A stretch of DNA of 11,650 nucleotides, taken from positions 1-11,650 of the forward strand of contig JAABQE010000187.1 of the NCBI GenBank assembly GCA_011391655.1, given 5' to 3'. Made by a program: the position numbers and the translations under genes. Within the stretch, counting starts at the first letter, position 1, and each line of letters opens with the position of its first letter. Source of the DNA: Hydrogenophilales bacterium. GTDB taxonomy: Bacteria > Pseudomonadota > Gammaproteobacteria > Burkholderiales > Thiobacillaceae. This document shows, piece after piece, positions 7,012 through 11,650 of the stretch. The notes beneath the pieces are model-generated. The model did no database searches, was not told the DNA's origin, and was given only the letters and a program-made list of their open reading frames with translations.

Positions 7012-8210
7012 CCCTGCGCGACACTCTGAAACTCTCTTTTACAACAGTAGTGAGTTACCGCACCCGCTCGCTGCTCATCGTGCTGGCGATGGCGCTGGGG
7101 GTGGCAGCGGTAGTGGTGCTGACCGCGCTGGGTGACGGCGCGCGGCGCTATGTGGTGGGGCAGTTTTCCTCGCTCGGCACCAATCTGGTCATCGTGCTGC
7201 CGGGCCGCGCCGAAACCGCGGGTGGTTTTGCCGGTGCGTCACTCGGGCAGACGCCGCGCGACCTGACGCTGGAAGACGCCCGCTTCATCGGCCAGCTGCC
7301 GCAAGTCAGACGTTACGCACCGCTCAATGTGGGCGTGGCCGAACTTACCGCCGCTGGGCGGCTGCGCGAGGTGACAGTGCTCGGCAGCACGTCGGCGTTA
7401 CTACCGATCCGCCACATGAAGCTGTCGCAGGGCAGTTTTCTCGCCCACGGCTCGGAACGCAGTGCGCAAATCGTGCTGGGCAGCCAGCTGGCGCGCGAAT
7501 TCTTTCCGGACGGCAAGGTCATTGGCCAGCGCATCCGGCTCGGCGACAGCCGCTTTCTGGTGTCGGGCGTGCTCGCGAGCCAGGGCGAATCGATGGGCTT
7601 CAATTCCGATGAAATCGCCATCATCCCGATCGATTACGCGCAGGAATTGTTCAACACCGAGTCGCTGTTCCGTATCCTGGTCGAGGCGCGCAATCGCAAT
7701 GCCATCGAACCCGCCAAGGCCGCGATCAGCCACACCCTGAAGCTGCGCCACGACGGCGAGGAGGACGTCACCGTCATCACCCAGGACGCCGTGCTTGCCA
7801 CATTCGACCGCATCCTGCGCGCGCTGACGCTGGGGGTGGCGGGCATCGCCGCGATCAGCCTGGCGGTAGCCGGAATTCTGGTGATGAACGTGATGCTGGT
7901 GGCAGTGGCGCAGCGCACCTCGGAAATCGGTCTGCTCAAAGCCATCGGCGCACCCGCCGCCGATATCCGCCGCCTGTTCTTTGCCGAGGCGCTGTGGCTG
8001 TCGCTGGCGGGAGGCGCCATCGGTTTCGCGCTGGGCCACTTCGGCGCCTGGATGATCCGCCTCGCCTATCCGGTGCTCCCCGCCTGGCCGCCCAACTGGG
8101 CCAGCGTGGCAGGCGTCGCCACCGCCATTCTCACTGGCATCATCGCCAGCCTGCTGCCCGCAGCGCGGGCGGCACGGCTCGACCCTGTGCTGGCACTGAG
8201 CGGAAAATGA
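7008..8210 (+). CDS. MacB-like (FtsX-domain) ABC transporter permease, first of pair
   Basis: This is an inner-membrane subunit of the exporter with 400 residues and the MacB topology. TM1 lies at about residues 21-40 (LLIVLAMALGVAAVVVLTAL). A large periplasmic domain of about 225 residues follows (MacB_PCD type, beginning GTNLVIVLPGR). Three C-terminal helices form the FtsX domain at roughly 268-300, 325-348 and 367-388. The cytoplasmic coupling segment QRTSEIGLLKAIGA between TM2 and TM3 is the family hallmark, and the end PAARAARLDPVLAL is also typical. It lacks the N-terminal ATPase found in fused MacB. It is joined by ATGA overlaps to the ATPase upstream and to a second, different permease downstream, so the pair probably forms a heterodimer. 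Substrate unknown. Confidence 0.94.
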   Translation: MTLRDTLKLSFTTVVSYRTRSLLIVLAMALGVAAVVVLTALGDGARRYVVGQFSSLGTNLVIVLPGRAETAGGFAGASLGQTPRDLTLEDARFIGQLPQVRRYAPLNVGVAELTAAGRLREVTVLGSTSALLPIRHMKLSQGSFLAHGSERSAQIVLGSQLAREFFPDGKVIGQRIRLGDSRFLVSGVLASQGESMGFNSDEIAIIPIDYAQELFNTESLFRILVEARNRNAIEPAKAAISHTLKLRHDGEEDVTVITQDAVLATFDRILRALTLGVAGIAAISLAVAGILVMNVMLVAVAQRTSEIGLLKAIGAPAADIRRLFFAEALWLSLAGGAIGFALGHFGAWMIRLAYPVLPAWPPNWASVAGVATAILTGIIASLLPAARAARLDPVLALSGK

Positions 8211-9406
8211 GCGCCGCCGACACCCTGCGCTTCGCCCTGCACGCGCTCACCGCGCACCGGCTGCGCACCTTCCTGTCGGCTACCGGCATCGCCGTCGGCA
8301 TTGCCGCCGTGATCCTGCTCACCTCGATTGGCGACGGCATCCATCAATTCGTGCTGGCCGAGTTCACCCAGTTCGGCACCAACATCATCAACGTCAGCCC
8401 TGGTAAAACCAGCACCCACGGTGCCTCGGTGGGCGCCATCGGCAGCGCGCGGCTGCTGACCATCGAAGACTCGCTGGCACTGAAAACCTCGCGTTATGCG
8501 CAGTACACCAACGCCGGGGTGATGGGCAACGCGGAAATCCGCGCCCACGGCCGCAGCCGGCGGGTGACGGTGTACGGCGAAGGGCCGGATTTTTCGCGCG
8601 CCTTCAATATGCACGTGGCAGTCGGCCAGTACCTGCCCGCCGACGATCCGCGTAATCCGCGCGCCTATGCGGTACTGGGTTCGAAAGTGCGCAGCGAACT
8701 GTTTGGCAGCGCCAACCCGCTGGGCGCCACCCTGCAGGTCGGGTCATCGCGTTTCCGCGTGATCGGCGTGATGGCGCCCAAGGGCCAGGTGCTGGGCTTC
8801 GACCTCGACGACACCGTCTACATCCCCACCGCGCGCGCGCTCGAAGTATTCAACCGCGAGGGCGTAATGGAAGTCCACATCGCCTACCGCCCCGGATCGC
8901 CGCTTAAAGCCGTGGTCGAGGACATCAAGCGCATCCTGATCGCCCGCCACGGGCGCGAGGATTTCACCGTGACGCCACAGCAGCAGATGCTCGACACGCT
9001 GGGTACCGTGCTGGATGTGCTGACTTTCGCCGTGGCCGCCCTCGGCGGCATTTCGCTGCTAGTCGGTGCGGTCGGCATGGTCACGCTGATGCACATCGCG
9101 GTGGCCGAGCGCGTCGCCGAGATCGGCCTGCTCACCGCACTGGGCACCACACGCGCGCAAATCCGCACCCTGTTTTTGATGGAGTCGACCGTGCTGTCCA
9201 CTTTGGGTGGACTCGGAGGACTAGCTGTCGGCGTAAGCGTCGCCTGGCTATTGAAGACCACCGTAAGTGGCCTGCCGGTCAACACGCCGTGGGATTACGC
9301 CCTCGGTGCGCTGGTGGTGTCGGTGCTGATCGGGTTGGCTGCTGGGGTGGTACCGGCGATGCGGGCGGCGCGATTGAATCCGGTGGAGGCGTTGCGGGAT
9401 GAATAA
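8207..9406 (+). CDS. MacB-like (FtsX-domain) ABC transporter permease, second of pair
   Basis: This is the second inner-membrane subunit, 399 residues from the ATG at 8207. That ATG overlaps the previous stop (ATGA), and the upstream in-frame extension back to 7994 is only a shadow of the first permease. The topology matches its partner: TM1 at about 22-40, a periplasmic domain beginning GTNIINVSPGK, then three C-terminal helices. The coupling segment is ERVAEIGLLTALGT and the end is PAMRAARLNPVEALRDE. The two permeases align throughout at family motifs but differ clearly elsewhere. They therefore look like an old tandem duplication rather than a recent one. It ends the operon, and a GC-rich hairpin follows three bases after its stop. 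Confidence 0.94.
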   Translation: MSAADTLRFALHALTAHRLRTFLSATGIAVGIAAVILLTSIGDGIHQFVLAEFTQFGTNIINVSPGKTSTHGASVGAIGSARLLTIEDSLALKTSRYAQYTNAGVMGNAEIRAHGRSRRVTVYGEGPDFSRAFNMHVAVGQYLPADDPRNPRAYAVLGSKVRSELFGSANPLGATLQVGSSRFRVIGVMAPKGQVLGFDLDDTVYIPTARALEVFNREGVMEVHIAYRPGSPLKAVVEDIKRILIARHGREDFTVTPQQQMLDTLGTVLDVLTFAVAALGGISLLVGAVGMVTLMHIAVAERVAEIGLLTALGTTRAQIRTLFLMESTVLSTLGGLGGLAVGVSVAWLLKTTVSGLPVNTPWDYALGALVVSVLIGLAAGVVPAMRAARLNPVEALRDE

Positions 9407-9408
9407 TT

Positions 9409-9424
9409 CGCCGGATAGCCGGCG
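9409..9424. terminator. GC-rich hairpin after the exporter operon, possible terminator
   Basis: CGCCGG and CCGGCG form a perfect 6-bp stem around an ATAG loop, three bases after the second permease stop and 18 bases beyond the convergent mrr stop. There is no clear T-run on the plus side. On the minus side the stem is followed by an A/T-rich AATTATTC. It could terminate or stabilise either transcript. Confidence 0.45.
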
Positions 9425-9442
9425 ACACTCACCACTTCAAAG

Positions 9443-10375
9443 TTAGGTAGCCTCTTCATCGAAGTAGTCACTATCAATCTTCGGAACCTTGACTGTGCGT
9501 GAAGAAACGCCAACTTCGTTATCCATCATCAACTCTACTAAGCGGGAGCCGTCTACAAGTACGATGCGCTCAACAGACCTAGCAAATTCGATGGCTTGAG
9601 CCGTATAGCCTGATGTGGTGATAAACACCCCTTTGTTCGCGCGCTGACCTGCCAGTGCGCCATAAAACGCCTGAACTTCTGGCCTTCCAACGGTTTGCTG
9701 CCAGCGCTTGGCTTGTACGTAGACCTTCTCCAGGCCAAGCTTATCGAGTGAAATAACACCATCGATTCCACCATCGCCAGAGCCTCCAACACGTTGGATA
9801 TCGGCGCGACTGGCGCCATACCCCATGCGATGCAGCAGGTCGAGCACAATCGTCTCGAAGAATGAGGGGGATACAGTTGCTAACGTTTCGAGCAATTCGA
9901 CGCTGACCGATCGGCGAAGTTCTGCAACGGCTTCTCCAAGCCGGTCGTCCGGACTTGCAATAGCCGAGACAGGCAAAAGTGGCTGCGCGAAACCAGGCGA
10001 AACAAGAAGCTCTTCGCTAGTAGGAGGCCTTAGCCGAACATCCATAAATCCGACTGCAAGTTGCTCAACGTCCTTTGCAGACAGTGGTGCGGCATGTGAA
10101 TTAGCAAATGCTAAACCTTGCTCCGTAAGCTGCCAGTAACCACGACGAGGACTGGTGGACAGGCCAGCTCTTTTGAGACGGTCATGCGCCCAACCTGCCC
10201 GGTTTTTATATATCGGTTGCGTGCCACTTGGCAGAAGCTCTTGTCGGTCAATTTCAGGTATCGCGAGCGCCTGTGCTGCTGCTTCGTGGGCGTCTCGTGC
10301 AAGAGCACCACTTGGCTTCACAGCCAAGTAACGAAGAATTGGCTCGATGAACTTGTCGTAGGTTGGAACAGCCAT
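9443..10375 (-). CDS. mrr: Mrr-type modification-dependent (type IV) restriction endonuclease
   Basis: Mrr-family enzymes cut DNA carrying foreign methylation and have no cognate methyltransferase. The product is 310 residues, close to E. coli Mrr. Residues 1-95 form the Mrr_N winged-helix-like domain (KFIEPILRYLA, then NRAGWAHDRLKRAGL and RGYWQLTEQG). After a linker, the PD-(D/E)XK-like catalytic domain runs from about 165 to 290. Its candidate catalytic residues are E174 (SFFETIVLDLLHRMGY), D205 (GSGDGGIDGVI) and Q221/K223 (VYVQAKRW), all intact, so the enzyme is probably active. The downstream GVFITTSGYTAQA block is also family-typical. The ATG at 10375 has only a weak GAGAG-like site. GC content is lower than in the exporter operon, suggesting transfer. 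It lies 64 bases after the HTH gene on the same strand. Confidence 0.93.
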   Translation of the reverse strand: MAVPTYDKFIEPILRYLAVKPSGALARDAHEAAAQALAIPEIDRQELLPSGTQPIYKNRAGWAHDRLKRAGLSTSPRRGYWQLTEQGLAFANSHAAPLSAKDVEQLAVGFMDVRLRPPTSEELLVSPGFAQPLLPVSAIASPDDRLGEAVAELRRSVSVELLETLATVSPSFFETIVLDLLHRMGYGASRADIQRVGGSGDGGIDGVISLDKLGLEKVYVQAKRWQQTVGRPEVQAFYGALAGQRANKGVFITTSGYTAQAIEFARSVERIVLVDGSRLVELMMDNEVGVSSRTVKVPKIDSDYFDEEAT

Positions 10376-10439
10376 TCAGCTCTCGCAGAAGAAAAGTTAG
10401 AGATGCAATCGATATCGCGCTACTTGAAGGATTCAGTAC

Positions 10440-10724
10440 TCACGCCGCCTTCAAATCACGCGAGGCTTCCGGGTGCGCGATCGCCACGCGCAAAAGGGTT
10501 TGCGCCGCACCCGTGGGTTTGCGACGGCCTTGTTCCCAATCTTGCAGAGTACGGGGAGACACCCCCATCAGGGCAGCGAGTTCGGATTGCGACATGCCGA
10601 GCCGGCTGCGCGCTTCGGCGATGGGAGATAACACCACCTGGGTCGTCCGCGCCACTTTCCCCGCTTTCATCTGCCGAACAGATTTGAGCAAATCCTGCTG
10701 AAATTTTTCCATTTCCTTATCCAT
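10440..10724 (-). CDS. NadS-like HTH antitoxin / transcriptional regulator (XRE fold)
   Basis: This is a 94-residue DNA-binding protein from the ATG at 10724-10722. A TTG two codons upstream would add only two residues. The helix-turn-helix is at about residues 44-63 (MSQSELAALMGVSPRTLQDW), followed by EQGRRKPTGAAQTLLRV, a hallmark of antitoxins of the NadS type that pair with RelE/HigB-like toxins. The N-terminal helix FQQDLLKSVRQMKAGKVART is also typical of this group and usually contacts the toxin. A GAGAAG sequence about nine bases upstream may be the ribosome-binding site. The only upstream partner is a short toxin remnant overlapping this start by 8 bases. It may now act as a stand-alone regulator of itself or of mrr, but that is inference. 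Confidence 0.88.
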   Translation of the reverse strand: MDKEMEKFQQDLLKSVRQMKAGKVARTTQVVLSPIAEARSRLGMSQSELAALMGVSPRTLQDWEQGRRKPTGAAQTLLRVAIAHPEASRDLKAA

Positions 10725-10809
10725 GATCAATGGCTTCTCGTAACGGGTCCAAAAAAGACGCGGGCAGATTGTCGAGCTTGGCTTTGACGTAAACCATCAG
10801 TAACCAGTT
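10717..10809 (-). pseudogene. C-terminal remnant of a RelE-like toxin gene
   Basis: The minus-strand frame ending at TAA 10719-10717 reads NWLLMVYVKAKLDN, then LPASFLDPLREAIDHG and a stop. The LLMVYxKAKxDNLP pattern resembles the last strand and helix of RelE/HigB-like toxins that pair with NadS-type antitoxins. The overlap with the antitoxin start (ATGGATAA) is the usual toxin-antitoxin junction. The frame stays open only to about 10869, where a TGA closes it. The residues upstream of 10809 (CALIAFAMLFSYCACA) do not look like a toxin, and no toxin core (RGGxRVIYY-like) is found in any frame upstream. The likeliest reading is a 5' deletion joining the toxin tail to unrelated DNA. Because the match is short, this call is moderate. 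Confidence 0.55.
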
Positions 10810-10911
10810 TGCGCAGGCGCAATAACTGAAGAGCATTGCGAATGCTATCAAAGCACACAAACCAACCAGTCACCACCGCCCTGGTTTTGACTTTCTCCCC
10901 TCTCAGCCCCG

Positions 10912-11036
10912 CCGAAAATTGAGTCTGCCGGGTGGATTAGCGGCAAAGGTGTCTGAAGCCCCGCTCACAAAAATTAACCAGCATTACAAAAGCGGGGCAA
11001 GTTCTTTGCCGCCCACCCGGCAGGCTCGATTTTCGG
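10912..11036. repeat. Long imperfect inverted repeat with nested stem (palindromic element)
   Basis: The left arm 10912-10948 (CCGAAAATTGAGTCTGCCGG onward to GCGGCAAAG) pairs with the right arm 11004-11036 (CTTTGCCGC onward to TTTTCGG). The arms differ only at two T/C positions (10920 and 10924) and by a 4-base ATTA bulge at 10936-10939. Both differences would be G-U pairs in a plus-strand RNA. Inside, GCCCCGCT (10958-10965) pairs perfectly with AGCGGGGC (10991-10998) around a 25-base A-rich loop. No open reading frame in it is credible. It looks like a dispersed non-coding repeat or a small palindromic mobile element. Confidence 0.85.
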
Positions 11037-11068
11037 GGTTTCGGGGATGTCGGGGTCGCCTTCTTTTG

Positions 11069-11100
11069 GTTACTTTTCTTGGCGAGACAAGAAAAGTAAC
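11069..11100. repeat. Perfect 13-bp hairpin
   Basis: GTTACTTTTCTTG (11069-11081) and CAAGAAAAGTAAC (11088-11100) are perfect inverse complements around the loop GCGAGA. From memory, stems of this kind (TTACTTTTCTTGGC-like) recur in intergenic DNA of many beta- and gammaproteobacteria, so it probably belongs to the same dispersed repeat as the larger palindrome 32 bases to its left. It lies 35 bases downstream of the helicase stop and might also end that transcript, though no T-run follows. Confidence 0.85.
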
Positions 11101-11105
11101 TAGCC

Positions 11106-11122
11106 GCCGGGCTACCCCCGGC
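11106..11122. repeat. 6-bp GC hairpin at the edge of the palindromic element
   Basis: GCCGGG (11106-11111) and CCCGGC (11117-11122) form a perfect stem around CTACC. It lies between the 13-bp hairpin and the helicase stop codon and completes a run of three palindromes between 10912 and 11122. Confidence 0.6.
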
Positions 11123-11135
11123 CAACCACACTCAG

Positions 11136-11650
11136 CTAACCACGCGCCTCACCACTCGGCACCGCTTCGCGTTCACTCTCCCCCCTGCCCTCAAGAGAGG
11201 GGGTCTTCGTAACCTCCGCCGCAAAAAATCGCGCCACCACCTCCAGCTTGCGCGTCCGCGTCATCGCCGGCAGCGCGTTCAGCAACAACTTGCCATACGG
11301 CTTATCCGCCAGCCGGGTATCACAGATCATCAGCACGCCGCGGTCGGTCTCGGTGCGAATCAAACGCCCTGCGCCCTGCTTCAAGCTGATCGCGGCGTGC
11401 GGCAACTGGTAATCCATGAAGGGCTTGCCGCCGTTCTTTTCGGCCTGGGCGATGCGCGCGGCAACGACGGGGTCGTCCGGCGGCTGGAAGGGCAGCTTGT
11501 CGATGATGACAACGGACAGCACTTCGCCCGGCATGTCGACGCCTTCCCAGAAACTTTGGCTGCCCAGTAACACGGCGTTGCCCGCCTTCTGAAACCGTGC
11601 GAGGAGTTCGTTCTTCGGTGCGTCGCCCTGAACTAAAAGTGGATAGTCCC
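11136..11650 (-). CDS. DinG/YoaA-family ATP-dependent DNA helicase, C-terminal part (5' end beyond window)
   Basis: This is an XPD-like superfamily 2 helicase involved in DNA repair. Only the last ~171 codons lie in the window, and the frame is open to the right edge (PLLVQGDAPKNELLARF onward), so the GTG at 11573 is not a start. Helicase motifs V and VI are visible: GSQSFWEGVDMPGEVLSVVI and AAISLKQGAGRLIRTETDRG, with LPFQPPDDPV between them. The QGAGRLIR arginines are the ATP-sensing residues. The family-like part ends near VVARFFAAEV. The remaining residues, TKTPSLEGRGESEREAVPSG and four more, are low-complexity and seem to be read-through into repeat DNA. DinG and YoaA cannot be separated without the N terminus; the spacing of the visible motifs slightly favours YoaA. 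Confidence 0.92.
   Translation of the reverse strand, partial: DYPLLVQGDAPKNELLARFQKAGNAVLLGSQSFWEGVDMPGEVLSVVIIDKLPFQPPDDPVVAARIAQAEKNGGKPFMDYQLPHAAISLKQGAGRLIRTETDRGVLMICDTRLADKPYGKLLLNALPAMTRTRKLEVVARFFAAEVTKTPSLEGRGESEREAVPSGEARG
11188..11201. repeat. Short hairpin within the helicase 3' coding end
   Basis: CCCTC and GAGGG form a 5-bp stem around AAGA inside the last codons of the helicase gene. The surrounding C-rich and G-rich runs resemble intergenic CCCTC...GAGGG repeats that are common in proteobacterial genomes, which explains the odd C-terminal tail. Confidence 0.5.

Noticed and set aside
7994..8206. N-terminal extension of the second permease
   Set aside because: The 71 extra codons overlap the first permease in another frame and give an Arg/His-rich peptide; the ATGA overlap at 8207 gives the normal family start.
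10118..10687. 189-codon plus-strand frame
   Set aside because: It is antisense to mrr and the HTH gene, both of which have clear conserved motifs.
10919..11212. 97-codon plus-strand frame over the palindromic region
   Set aside because: It simply translates the inverted repeat and hairpins and then runs antisense to the helicase end. Peptides such as LLLVTFLGETRKVTSRRATP are familiar artefacts of this repeat type.
1..11650. CRISPR array, tRNA or rRNA genes
   Set aside because: No regularly spaced repeats, cloverleaf-like sequence or rRNA motifs were seen on reading through the window; the repeats present are palindromic or tandem and local.

Overview
The window looks like a chromosomal segment of a motile, GC-rich Gram-negative bacterium. 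A betaproteobacterium (Nitrosomonadales or a relative) is the best guess. The basis is the flgBCD/flgA/flgM/flgN layout, the bifunctional tRNA-modifying MnmC, a MacA/MacB-type tripartite transporter without its own outer-membrane channel, and a DinG/YoaA helicase. The genus cannot be fixed from the sequence alone.

Positions 1-3304 hold flagellar genes. flgB, flgC and flgD (rod proteins and hook cap scaffold) run leftward, with flgD missing only its last few codons at the window edge. Diverging from flgB across 185 bases, flgA (P-ring assembly chaperone), flgM (anti-sigma-28) and flgN (export chaperone) run rightward. Together they give rod and hook-cap assembly plus the checkpoint that delays late genes until the hook is finished.

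Positions 3312-5159 hold mnmC on the minus strand, convergent with flgN (7 bases between stop codons) and divergent from the next operon (29 bases between the chosen starts).

Positions 5189-9406 are a tight four-gene plus-strand operon: a periplasmic adaptor, an ABC ATPase and two different MacB-like permeases, every junction being an ATGA overlap. This predicts an adaptor-linked ABC exporter with a heterodimeric membrane core. The adaptor carries an exact match to the RxxxLxxxxxxS motif used for docking to TolC-type channels. No channel gene is present, so the channel would be encoded elsewhere. A 6-bp GC-rich hairpin follows the operon.

Positions 9443-10809 are a small accessory patch on the minus strand: an Mrr-type modification-dependent restriction endonuclease, a NadS-like HTH antitoxin, and what appears to be only the last ~30 codons of a RelE-like toxin, still overlapping the antitoxin start by 8 bases. 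The mrr gene is visibly less GC-rich than the transporter operon, which suggests acquisition by transfer.

Positions 10810-11135 contain no credible gene. They hold a composite palindromic element: a ~125-bp imperfect inverted repeat with a nested stem, a perfect 13-bp hairpin and a 6-bp hairpin. To its right lies the C-terminal part of a DinG/YoaA-family helicase on the minus strand, whose last ~22 residues look like read-through into repeat DNA.

No clearly unprecedented system is evident. The most notable items are the adaptor's paired cysteines and channel-docking motif in a split two-permease exporter, the toxin-less antitoxin beside mrr, and the palindromic element.
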